A stretch of 64,000 nucleotides of DNA from Nitrosomonas sp. Nm34. Lineage in GTDB: Bacteria > Pseudomonadota > Gammaproteobacteria > Burkholderiales > Nitrosomonadaceae. Every line of letters begins with the position of its first letter. Position 1 is the stretch's first letter. The stretch is from NCBI RefSeq assembly GCF_900113925.1, contig NZ_FORD01000010.1, forward strand, positions 44,723 through 108,722. The letters are read 5' to 3'. Under the pieces are notes generated by a model. It did not search any database and was not told the DNA's origin. It was given only the letters and a program-made list of their open reading frames with translations. This document shows, piece by piece, positions 1 through 9,122 of this stretch. Both the position numbers and the translations under genes were made by a program.

Positions 1-1144
1 AACGATCCTGCATCTTCCTCCTGCTTATTTGCGCTTATTACTTCCACAAATTGATCGTGCCCGGCAATGGGTGCGTACCTGTATAGCAGGGGGTGAAGCA
101 TGGTATGCAGCAGATGTGATCGCGGCTCGTGCGATATTTCAGAAAGCTCGTTTGGTGAATGCTTATGGCCCAACTGAAACAGTGGTCACTCCAGCTGCAT
201 GGATTGATCAGAGCAATGAGAATGCGTTAATGTCAGTGATCGGTGAATTCGCGCCAATCGGCCAGCCGGTGGGTGAACGCACGCTCTATGTGCTTGATGC
301 TGAGCTCAATCTTGTGCCACCCGGCACAGCCGGTGAACTTTATATTGGAGGGAAAGGATTGGCGCGCGGTTATCTCGATCGCCCCGCTTTGACTAGTGAA
401 CGCTTTGTAGCTAACCCATTCGATCAGTCGGGAGGCCGTCTTTATCGGACAGGAGATTTAGTGCGCTGGCGAGACGATCGACAGCTTGAGTATCTCGGTC
501 GCCTCGATGATCAGATCAAGCTGCGTGGTTTTCGTGTCGAATTGGGAGAGATCGAGGCACGCTTGCTCACGCTAGCCGGGATACGTGAAGCTGCGGTGAT
601 TGCTCATGAGGGACGTCATGGTCTCCGTCTGCTTGCCTATGTCGTTTTGCACGACAATACTCAATTAAACGCGTCACTATTAAAAACAGCGCTGACAGCT
701 ACGCTGCCCGACTACATGATACCCAGCCAGTTCATTTTCCTGGATATGCTGCCTCTTAATCCGAACGGCAAGCTAGACCGGAAAGCGCTACCTTCCCCTG
801 AACAGTTTGATACACCGGATTACGACCCACCTGTCAATCTGATGGAGAAAACCATTGCGGAAATCTGGGCTGAAGCCCTTGAAATGCCTCAAGTCGGTTT
901 GCACAACAACTTTTTTGATTTGGGAGGGCATTCACTGCTGTTGATCAAAATCAAGCAAAAGCTGGAAGAACATTTAGCCAGGCAGATTGCCATGGTTGAT
1001 TTGTTCAAATATACCACCGTTGCCAGTCTGGCAAAATTTCTGATTCAAGGGAAGACAGGTACAGCTTCCTTATCACGCCATCAGGCGCGTGCGCAGCGGC
1101 AACGCGGCGCTCTCATTCAACGGAAACAAGAGAGGATACAGTAA
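1..1144 (+). CDS. NRPS, C-terminal part (adenylation-PCP), 5' end outside window
   Basis: The frame is open from base 2, so the gene begins upstream; a TTG at 29 is only the first start-like codon. The visible part is the second half of an adenylation domain (GGEA motif, NAYGPTET core, YRTGDLVRW, RGFRVELGEIE, NPNGKLDRKAL with the catalytic lysine) followed by a peptidyl carrier domain with the phosphopantetheine serine in DLGGHSLLL. It would activate one amino acid and pass it, carrier-bound, to the PKS encoded next. The half pocket code readable by eye is xxxHIGAVTK, and the substrate is not determined. The stop overlaps the next start by one base (TAATG), so the two are translationally coupled. 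No condensation or thioesterase domain is visible in this part. Confidence 0.93.
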   Translation, partial: TILHLPPAYLRLLLPQIDRARQWVRTCIAGGEAWYAADVIAARAIFQKARLVNAYGPTETVVTPAAWIDQSNENALMSVIGEFAPIGQPVGERTLYVLDAELNLVPPGTAGELYIGGKGLARGYLDRPALTSERFVANPFDQSGGRLYRTGDLVRWRDDRQLEYLGRLDDQIKLRGFRVELGEIEARLLTLAGIREAAVIAHEGRHGLRLLAYVVLHDNTQLNASLLKTALTATLPDYMIPSQFIFLDMLPLNPNGKLDRKALPSPEQFDTPDYDPPVNLMEKTIAEIWAEALEMPQVGLHNNFFDLGGHSLLLIKIKQKLEEHLARQIAMVDLFKYTTVASLAKFLIQGKTGTASLSRHQARAQRQRGALIQRKQERIQ

Positions 1145-4100
1145 TGGATAATCCTGAAAAAATACTGGAAGATGCAGAACTTGATATCGCCATAGTCGGA
1201 ATGGCATGCCGTTTCCCCGGCGCGAACGATATCGAGTCTTTTTGGCGCAATCTGCGAGAGGGCGTCGAATCCATCTCTTTTCTCAGCGATGAAGAACTGC
1301 ATGCACGCGGTGTGCCAGCGGAGGTATTGAATGACCCCCATTACATAAAAGCGGTTGCTCAGCTGGATGATATCGATTGCTTCGATGCGTCTTTTTTTGG
1401 TTATACCCCACGGGAAGCTGCGGAGACCGATCCGCAGCATCGGCTTTTCCTGGAAGTGGCATGGCAAGCTTTGGAGGATGCCGGCTATGATCCTTCGCGA
1501 TATACCGATCCAATCGGCGTATATGCAGGATGCGGCGTGAATACTTATCTGCTGCTTAATTTGCTATCGAGCGGGCGCAGAATGGACAAGCAGGATATTT
1601 CTTCGCTGCAGGGGTTGATGAATGGTAACAATAAAGATTCCATGACGACGACCGTCGCGTATAAGCTCAACTTACGCGGACCTGGGATCACCGTCCAAAC
1701 TGCGTGCTCCACTTCGCTTGCCGCGACACATGTTGCTTGCCGTGCCCTGCTTAATCATGAGGTCGACATGGCCATTGCAGGCGGCGCTTGGGTTAACTTG
1801 CTGCATGAAGATGGCTATTACTATCAACCCGGCGCCATTCTTTCGCCCGATGGGCATTGCCGTGCATTTGACGCAAAGGCTGCAGGAACAGTCATTGGCA
1901 GTGGTGTCGGTATTGTAGTATTGAAGCGATTGTCGGATGCTTTAGCAGACGGGGACGCTATTCATGCAGTCATCAAGGGATCGGCGATCAATAACGATGG
2001 CTCAGCCAAAGTAAGCTATACCGCTCCGAGTGTAGAAGGGCAAACGGAAGTGATTCTGGCTGCCCAGGCCATTGCTGGCATTTCTGCCGATACGATCAGT
2101 TATGTGGAGGCGCACGGAACAGGTACGACACTCGGTGACCCGATCGAGATCGCAGCTTTGACGCAGGCATTTCGTGAAAGTACTGATCAACGCAGGTTTT
2201 GTGCCATCGGTTCGGTCAAGACCAATGTGGGGCATCTCGATTCAGCTGCTGGAGTAGCCGGACTGATCAAGACGGTCCTTTCATTGAAACGTCAGATGTT
2301 GCCGCCAAGCCTGAATTTTGAGCAGCCCAATCCGCAGATCGATTTTGCATCCAGTCCTTTTTACGTCAATACTGAATGCAGAATTTGGCCAGAACAATCC
2401 ACATCACGGCGCGCCGGGGTCAGCTCATTCGGTATCGGTGGCACCAATGTGCATATGATTGTCGAGGAAGCACCCCACCGTATCCCTTCGGGTGCATCGC
2501 GCGATTGGCAGCTGCTCGTATTGTCGGCGCGCAGTCCAGAAGCATTGGAACGAGCCACGAATCGATTGCAGCAGCACCTTGAAGCTCATTTAGAGCAGCC
2601 GTTAGCTGACGTTGCTTATACGCTGCAGGTCGGGAGAAAACAATTTGCTCAGCGGGCAATTGCGCTTTGTCATGATCACGAGGATGCCATTACATTATTG
2701 CAAAACAGAGAGAGTGAACGCTCTGTTATTCAATACAATGTAGTCGAGCACCGGTCTGTAACATTTTTGTTTCCAGGGCAAGGCGCACAATACATCGATA
2801 TGGCGCGGGATCTTTATCAAAAGGAGCCTGTCTTCCGCCAGCAATTTGATCAATGTCTGCAATTGCTGCGACCGCACCTTGATTTCGATCTTCTTGCCAT
2901 TCTGTACCCAGGTGCGGATGAAACCAATAGATTGGCAGCTTCCTCGCGGCTTGAACAAACTGAAGTCACACAACCCGCCTTGTTCGTTATTGAATATGCC
3001 TTAGCACAATTATGGATATCATGGGGAATCCAGCCTGCATCAATGATTGGTCATAGCGTAGGCGAATATGTGGCTGCTTGTTTAGCGGATGTATTTTCTT
3101 TGCAGGATGCGCTGAGCTTGGTAGCCTTGCGTGGGCGCATGTTACAGCAAATGGAAACAGGCGCCATGCTGGCTGTTATGCTATCCGAAGCAGAACTCGC
3201 ATCCTACCAGTTCGAAGGATGTGATCTGGCAGCGATCAATGGACCGGCACTTTGTGTACTGTCCGGTCCGCTTGCGGCGATCGAAACAGCTGAAAAAAAA
3301 TTGGCTGCACGCGATGTCGGCTACCGAAGACTGCATGTTTCGCATGCCTTTCATTCGCATATGGTAGAACCATTACTGCCAGTTTTTATTGAGCAGGTTG
3401 CTCAGGTTAAACGTCAATCGCCTAAAATTCCATTTTTCTCTAACTTGAGCGGTGATTGGATTACACCTCAAGAAGCGATCGATCCGCATTATTGGGGACA
3501 GCATGTACGTGGGACGGTGCGCTTTAATGATGGTTTGCACACATTGATGGCTGATCCAGCACAAGTATTAGTTGAGGTTGGACCTGGAGAAACGTTGACG
3601 ACACTCGCGCAACGTCATCCGTTGGCAAATCCCGGGCAGCTTATTTTGTCATCCTTACCTCATCCCAATAAAAGCCATTTGGCACAGAAGCACCTATATC
3701 TCACACTCGGCAAGCTATGGTTAAATGGCGTGGCTATCGATTGGAAGCAATTTTATGCGCATGAACGCCGATATCGCGTACCGTTACCAACCTATCCTTT
3801 TGATCGTCAATCCTACTGGATTAAAGCCGATGATGAGCAATCCGAATCAAAAGCCGGCGTGCAGCCAGCTTTGGCAGCAAGGAAACGGGAACAGACTGTC
3901 GCACAGTCGATAAATGGATGGCTCTACGTACCGTCCTGGCAGCGCACTGAACAAATTGACTTCGATAGCTTCCATCCGGAGCAAGCCGGTGCTTATTTGA
4001 TATTCAGTGATGAATATTTAATAGGAGAAGCGTTAGCTAGTCATTTACGTCTATTTGGAATTGAGCCTATCGAGGTTTTTGCTGGTACCACCTATCAGCG

Positions 4101-5742
4101 AGAAAGTTCGCATCGCTATCGGATTTCTCAGGAAAGTTCTCGCGATTTCGATCAGTTACTACAGTCGATACGCGAAGAAGGTAAAACGATCGGTCATATT
4201 TTTTATCTTTGGAGTCTGAGTGCGGAGGGTAAAACTGGGTCTCAGACAAGCAGTATGAACAGCAATTTCTACAGTCTGTTCTACCTTGCCAGAGCACTGG
4301 AGGCTACTCAGGCATTTGCTCCTTCAGCTAAAAAAATCAGTATTTCCATGGTGACGAATCAAATGGAGGATGTTACCGGTAACGAAATATTGTGCCCGGA
4401 AAAAGCTTTGGTCTACGGGCCATACAAAGTCATTCCACAGGAATATTCAAATGTTACTTGCCGTCTGATCGATATTGACTTTCAGGTGAAGGGTATTATG
4501 GTTCCATTGCAGTTGGCTAAGCAGATTCTGGCTGAGTCGCAAACGGATGTCGGAAAGGCTGTGGTTGCTTACCGGGGACCTCACCGCTGGCTTCAATGTT
4601 TCGAACCTATGCAACCTCCTGCCATCGTAAAGAACCGCTTCAAATCAGGTGGGGTTTATCTGATCACCGGCGGATTAGGTGGCGTCGGTCTGACACTGGC
4701 AGAACATTTGGCACGTACTCAACAAGCTAAATTGGTGCTGCTGGGGCGTTCTCCTGTCCCTGCACGCGAACGCTGGCTGGAGATTCTGTCGGGAACCGGC
4801 AAAGACAGCGCATTAGGTAGAAAGCTGGAAAAAATCAGGCAGCTGGAAGCATTAGGTGCTGAAATCCTGGTCGTGAATGCAGATATAGGTAGTCAGAGTG
4901 AATTAGAGGCGGCAGTGACGCAGGCACGGCAATATTTCGGTGCGATCAATGGTGTGATCCATGCTGCGGGTGAATTCAGCGGTGGATTAATCTCTACCAA
5001 ATCGGATGAAGCGATAACACGAGTATTTGCACCTAAAATAAATGGAATGCGCGCGTTGCAAGCAGTTTTCAAGGATGATCCACTCGATTTCATGCTGTTA
5101 TGCTCATCGCTAGCTACGATCGCGGGTGGACTCAATAAAATCGATTATTGTGCTGCTAACGCTTATTTGGATGCGGTGGCGCGCGCCGCTTACCGTGAAT
5201 CTGCCTATCGGGTCATTTCAGTCAATTGGGATAGCTGGCGGGAAGTGGGTATGGCTGCAAACATGAACATGCCAGAGGGCGTAGGAATTGAACCGCAAGC
5301 AGGCGCAGCAGTGTTCGAACGGATCGTGAACGGTCCGCATAGGCCTCAAGTAATCGTTTCTCCGAACGATTTGCATACTCTGCTGAGCCAAACACAGCAC
5401 GACTTGGTAGCGCAAACGTTTGCTTTTAAAGCGCCCAGTTCCAGTGAGACAGGAAGATTTTCAAGACCAGCGTTGTCAACGGCATTCAAATCACCCGAAA
5501 GTGAGCTGGAAATGAACATTGCAGAGATTTGGAAAAACATGCTGGGAATTGATGCCATTGGCGTGGACGATAATTTATTTGAATTAGGGGGTGATTCGCT
5601 GTTGGGGATACAACTGCTTTCCCGAATCCGGACTGGTTTTTCCGTCGATCTGCATCCAGCCGATTTCTTCAGATCGCCTACGATCGCGAGTTTGGCGGCA
5701 TTAGTTGAGATCAAACTGCTCGATGAAATCGAATGCTCATAA
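1144..5742 (+). CDS. Type I polyketide synthase module, KS-AT-KR-ACP
   Basis: This 1532-residue protein is one complete extension module. The ketosynthase (about 14-440) has the active cysteine in TACSTS (about 187) and the two histidines in EAHGTGT (about 323) and NVGHLDS (about 363). The acyltransferase (about 535-840) has FPGQGAQ, the serine in GHSVGEY (about 637) and HAFH, the signature usually linked to malonyl-CoA rather than methylmalonyl-CoA. A ketoreductase (about 1165-1370) has the NADPH loop TGGLGGVG and a Y...N pair in DYCAANAY. The carrier serine is in GGDSL (about 1484). There is no dehydratase, enoylreductase or thioesterase, so it should add two carbons and leave a beta-hydroxyl. 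Fed by an amino-acyl carrier it would make a statine-like beta-hydroxy-gamma-amino acid (inference). It lies between two NRPS genes on the same strand. Confidence 0.95.
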   Translation: MDNPEKILEDAELDIAIVGMACRFPGANDIESFWRNLREGVESISFLSDEELHARGVPAEVLNDPHYIKAVAQLDDIDCFDASFFGYTPREAAETDPQHRLFLEVAWQALEDAGYDPSRYTDPIGVYAGCGVNTYLLLNLLSSGRRMDKQDISSLQGLMNGNNKDSMTTTVAYKLNLRGPGITVQTACSTSLAATHVACRALLNHEVDMAIAGGAWVNLLHEDGYYYQPGAILSPDGHCRAFDAKAAGTVIGSGVGIVVLKRLSDALADGDAIHAVIKGSAINNDGSAKVSYTAPSVEGQTEVILAAQAIAGISADTISYVEAHGTGTTLGDPIEIAALTQAFRESTDQRRFCAIGSVKTNVGHLDSAAGVAGLIKTVLSLKRQMLPPSLNFEQPNPQIDFASSPFYVNTECRIWPEQSTSRRAGVSSFGIGGTNVHMIVEEAPHRIPSGASRDWQLLVLSARSPEALERATNRLQQHLEAHLEQPLADVAYTLQVGRKQFAQRAIALCHDHEDAITLLQNRESERSVIQYNVVEHRSVTFLFPGQGAQYIDMARDLYQKEPVFRQQFDQCLQLLRPHLDFDLLAILYPGADETNRLAASSRLEQTEVTQPALFVIEYALAQLWISWGIQPASMIGHSVGEYVAACLADVFSLQDALSLVALRGRMLQQMETGAMLAVMLSEAELASYQFEGCDLAAINGPALCVLSGPLAAIETAEKKLAARDVGYRRLHVSHAFHSHMVEPLLPVFIEQVAQVKRQSPKIPFFSNLSGDWITPQEAIDPHYWGQHVRGTVRFNDGLHTLMADPAQVLVEVGPGETLTTLAQRHPLANPGQLILSSLPHPNKSHLAQKHLYLTLGKLWLNGVAIDWKQFYAHERRYRVPLPTYPFDRQSYWIKADDEQSESKAGVQPALAARKREQTVAQSINGWLYVPSWQRTEQIDFDSFHPEQAGAYLIFSDEYLIGEALASHLRLFGIEPIEVFAGTTYQRESSHRYRISQESSRDFDQLLQSIREEGKTIGHIFYLWSLSAEGKTGSQTSSMNSNFYSLFYLARALEATQAFAPSAKKISISMVTNQMEDVTGNEILCPEKALVYGPYKVIPQEYSNVTCRLIDIDFQVKGIMVPLQLAKQILAESQTDVGKAVVAYRGPHRWLQCFEPMQPPAIVKNRFKSGGVYLITGGLGGVGLTLAEHLARTQQAKLVLLGRSPVPARERWLEILSGTGKDSALGRKLEKIRQLEALGAEILVVNADIGSQSELEAAVTQARQYFGAINGVIHAAGEFSGGLISTKSDEAITRVFAPKINGMRALQAVFKDDPLDFMLLCSSLATIAGGLNKIDYCAANAYLDAVARAAYRESAYRVISVNWDSWREVGMAANMNMPEGVGIEPQAGAAVFERIVNGPHRPQVIVSPNDLHTLLSQTQHDLVAQTFAFKAPSSSETGRFSRPALSTAFKSPESELEMNIAEIWKNMLGIDAIGVDDNLFELGGDSLLGIQLLSRIRTGFSVDLHPADFFRSPTIASLAALVEIKLLDEIECS

Positions 5743-5783
5743 GCAATTCTCCCTATTAATCCATCACTCAAAGAATATTATTT

Positions 5784-8700
5784 ATGACAGACAATAACAA
5801 TCTTGCGCAACGGCGGGCGCGTCTGAGCCCAGAACAGCGTCAACGATTAGCGCAAAGACTCCAGACAGGTAAAGGGCGGGTACAGCAAGATTCTATCATT
5901 CCCCGCCGAGCGGCTGGTGAACCTGTACCTCTTTCCTATGCACAGCAGCGGCATTGGTTTTTATGGCAGCTGGATCCGCATAGTACGGCCTATCATTTAG
6001 GCGGTACATTGCGGCTGAGAGGCAAGCTTAATCAGGCAGCACTGGAAGATAGCTTTCAAACATTGATCGTGCGGCACGAAGTGCTGCGCACAGTTTTCCG
6101 TGCTAATGCGCAAGGCCAGCCTGAGCAGATAATTCAGGCGGAAGGTCACTTCAAACTGACGGTGATCGATTTGAATGATCTACCAGCTGAGCAGCGGACA
6201 GCACGTGCACATGTAGAAGCGATCCGCATCCATACTACACCGTTTGATCTTACGCAGGGTCCGCTTTTGCGTGTGGCCCTGATCCGGCTTGAACCGGAAG
6301 CGCACTATCTGATGGTAGCGATGCATCACATCATTTCGGATGCCTGGTCCAACCGTCTCATTATCGATGAATTCGCTGCCTGCTACCGTGCTCATCGCGA
6401 GGGACAATCAGCTGTGCTGCCAGCGCTTTCCATTCAATATGCCGATTATGCACTCTGGCAGCGTAATTTTCTGCAAGCAGGCGAGAAAGAACGACAATTG
6501 GCTTACTGGCGTAACCAGTTAGGCGAAACTCACCCTGTATTGTCATTGCCAACCGATCACCCGCGCTTATCCATCGGAAACTACCGGGCTGCCCAGCATG
6601 ATTTCGCGCTGCCTGCTCCACTGATGACACGTTTACAACAGAGACTGCAAGCACAAGGGTCCACGTTGTTTATGGGTTTGCTGACAGGCTTTCAGGCATT
6701 GTTATATCGCTATACCGGGCAAAGCGACATACGCGTAGGGGTGCCGATCGCCAATCGTCACCGGGTAGAAACCGAAAACCTGGTCGGTTGTCTGGTGAAT
6801 ACCCAGGTATTGCGCAGCCAACTCGACGGACGTATGCCACTGAACAAGATACTCGAGCAAACCCGTGAAGCTGCGCTGGGTGCACAAATCCATCAGGACT
6901 TGCCTTTTGAGCAACTGGTCGAAACGCTCCAGCCTGAGCGCAGTTTGCACCAGCATCCACTCTTTCAGGTGATGTTCAATCATTTGCGCGAAGATTATCG
7001 CGCGCTGGAGCAGCTGCCGGGATTGACTGTCGAGGAAATTGAACTCGGGGGACGGGGTGCGCAGTTTGAATTGACGCTGGACACGTTGGAACGAGCGGAT
7101 GGTCAATTCAGTGCGCGCTTCACCTATGCAGCCGAACTGTTTGAAGCCGAAACCATTGCACGGCTCGGTGAGCATTATCTGCGTCTGCTGGAACAGCTGG
7201 CGGAGCGACCAACGCAGTGTCTGGGCGATGTTACCTTCCTGAGCGAAGCAGAGCAGACTCAATTCAAGGTATGGGGAGTTAACGAACGGCGATATGGACA
7301 GGTCGAGCCAGTGCATCACCTGATCGAACGTCAAGTGATGGTTCGTCCGGATGCCACTGCGCTGATTTTTAATGATACCGAGCTCAGCTATGCGGAACTG
7401 AACCGGCGCGCGAACCGATTGGCGCACCGATTGATTGCCCTGGGGATAAAACCGGAGAGTCGGGTGGGGATTGCGGTGGAGCGCTCGATCGACATGATCA
7501 TGGGGCTGCTCGCCATCCTCAAGTCAGGCGGGGCATATGTACCGCTCGATCCGGATTATCCACGCGAACGGTTGCACCACATGGTAACAGACAGCGCCAT
7601 CGAGCTGCTGCTGACACAAAATTCTGTCAAGGACAGTATCCCTGAGCCTGTATCCAGTAACGTGCTGGTACTGGACAGATTGGATCTGACCGATTTACCC
7701 GAAGATAATCCCCCAGTTACCCTCCGGGGCGAGCATCTGGCTTATATCATTTATACTTCCGGCTCTACCGGCAAACCGAAGGGCGTGATGGTGCGTCACC
7801 ATGCATTGAGTCATTTCATAGCGAGCATGCTGGAGTCGCCGGGTATGACGTCCAAAGATATCTTGGTATCTGTCACTCCACTCTCGTTCGATATTGCTGG
7901 TCTAGAGATTTATCTGCCTTTGAGTGCAGGCGCACGGCTGGTGCTGGCACCGCAGGAAGCAAGACGTGATGGAGCTATCCTTGCGCAATTGCTCCAGACT
8001 TATCAGGCAAATATTCTCCAATCCACACCAGCTGGATGGCGTGTGTTGCTGGCAAGTGAATGGAAAATCTTACAAGAAGAAAATCAGCGTCTTTTTAAAT
8101 GCCTATGTGGCGGAGAATCACTGCCTATCGATTTGGTTGATCAGTTATGCACACTGAATGTCGAACTGTGGAATATGTATGGCCCCACAGAAACTACAAT
8201 TTGGTCAACTATAAACAAAATCGGGCACCGAACGAATTCGCTTGGCGCACCGATAGCCGCTACACAACTCTTTATTCTTGATGCGGAAATGAAACTGGTA
8301 CCGCAAGGTGTGGTAGGGGAAATCTATCTTGGCGGTGTTGGCCTCGCACGTGGCTACCTGAATAGACCGGGGCTTACAGCAGAGCGATTCGTTGCTGATC
8401 CATTCGTGGGGCAGGGAAGTCGACTCTACCGAACAGGTGATCTGGCGAGATGGCGCCCGGATGGGCAAATCGAATATCTCGGGCGAGTGGATCATCAAGT
8501 CAAGGTGAGAGGTTTCCGCATCGAATTAGGTGAAATTGAAACACAACTGCTGGCCCAACCTGACGTAAGAGAAGCAGTGGTGGGGACTAAGGAAGAGTCG
8601 AGCGGTGTGCGGCTGGTGGCCTATCTCTCGCTGCAAGCAGGCAGTAGGGTGACAACCAGCATCTTGCGTGAATCGCTCGCAAAAACCCTGCCCGATTATA

Positions 8701-9116
8701 TGCTGCCCTCGGCGATTATCGTACTGGATAGCCTCCCCTTGAATGCGAACGGCAAGGTGGATCGCAGTCGCCTGCCAGAGCCGGAATTTGTCAGTAAAGA
8801 CGAATATGAAGCGCCTGAAGGGGAAATTGAGGAAACCTTAGCGAGGATCTGGTCGGAAGTATTGAGTCTTAGTCGGGTAGGGCGCAATGATAACTTCTTC
8901 GAACTGGGAGGACATTCTCTTGCTGTTCTGCAAGTTCAACAGAAATTGCAGCTAAACCAATCTATTTCCATGCCTTTGCGGGTTTTTTTTGAGCAGCCTG
9001 TATTGAAAAATATTGCGGGAGTAATACAGGAAGAATACACGCTGGTTTCCAGGAAAGCCAGGGAACAGAGTGGACTATCTGAAATGTCTGAATTACTCGA
9101 TTTACTGGAGAATTAA
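5784..9116 (+). CDS. NRPS, one module C-A-PCP, predicted glycine
   Basis: The protein has 1110 residues. The condensation domain (about 45-470) opens with SYAQQRHWFL and has the catalytic HHIISDA near 180 (DA where the family usually has DG). The adenylation domain (about 505-960) has YTSGSTGKPKG near 654 and NMYGPTETT. The PCP serine is in ELGGHSL (about 1045). Aligning the pocket to the GrsA numbering by eye gives DILQLGMIWK, one residue from the glycine code DILQLGLIWK as I recall it, so glycine is the likely substrate. The condensation domain would receive the beta-hydroxy acyl chain from the upstream ACP. ATG at 5784 is the first start after the PKS stop, 41 bases on. About 1 kb of its C domain is almost identical in DNA to that of the next gene. 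Confidence 0.94.
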   Translation: MTDNNNLAQRRARLSPEQRQRLAQRLQTGKGRVQQDSIIPRRAAGEPVPLSYAQQRHWFLWQLDPHSTAYHLGGTLRLRGKLNQAALEDSFQTLIVRHEVLRTVFRANAQGQPEQIIQAEGHFKLTVIDLNDLPAEQRTARAHVEAIRIHTTPFDLTQGPLLRVALIRLEPEAHYLMVAMHHIISDAWSNRLIIDEFAACYRAHREGQSAVLPALSIQYADYALWQRNFLQAGEKERQLAYWRNQLGETHPVLSLPTDHPRLSIGNYRAAQHDFALPAPLMTRLQQRLQAQGSTLFMGLLTGFQALLYRYTGQSDIRVGVPIANRHRVETENLVGCLVNTQVLRSQLDGRMPLNKILEQTREAALGAQIHQDLPFEQLVETLQPERSLHQHPLFQVMFNHLREDYRALEQLPGLTVEEIELGGRGAQFELTLDTLERADGQFSARFTYAAELFEAETIARLGEHYLRLLEQLAERPTQCLGDVTFLSEAEQTQFKVWGVNERRYGQVEPVHHLIERQVMVRPDATALIFNDTELSYAELNRRANRLAHRLIALGIKPESRVGIAVERSIDMIMGLLAILKSGGAYVPLDPDYPRERLHHMVTDSAIELLLTQNSVKDSIPEPVSSNVLVLDRLDLTDLPEDNPPVTLRGEHLAYIIYTSGSTGKPKGVMVRHHALSHFIASMLESPGMTSKDILVSVTPLSFDIAGLEIYLPLSAGARLVLAPQEARRDGAILAQLLQTYQANILQSTPAGWRVLLASEWKILQEENQRLFKCLCGGESLPIDLVDQLCTLNVELWNMYGPTETTIWSTINKIGHRTNSLGAPIAATQLFILDAEMKLVPQGVVGEIYLGGVGLARGYLNRPGLTAERFVADPFVGQGSRLYRTGDLARWRPDGQIEYLGRVDHQVKVRGFRIELGEIETQLLAQPDVREAVVGTKEESSGVRLVAYLSLQAGSRVTTSILRESLAKTLPDYMLPSAIIVLDSLPLNANGKVDRSRLPEPEFVSKDEYEAPEGEIEETLARIWSEVLSLSRVGRNDNFFELGGHSLAVLQVQQKLQLNQSISMPLRVFFEQPVLKNIAGVIQEEYTLVSRKAREQSGLSEMSELLDLLEN
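6219..7204 (+). repeat. Near-identical C-domain tract, copy 1
   Basis: This tract matches 9552-10537 at a constant offset of 3333 bases. Only two differences were noticed in about 986 bp (one at 6312, one near 7061). Outside these borders the two genes diverge at once. Confidence 0.88.
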
Positions 9117-9122
9117 TTAGAA

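Noticed and set aside
6702..7427. Long minus-strand ORF (241 codons) in the C domain of the NRPS
   Set aside because: It lies fully opposite a well-supported NRPS domain, has no family resemblance, and partly reappears in the duplicated tract as expected of a shadow frame.
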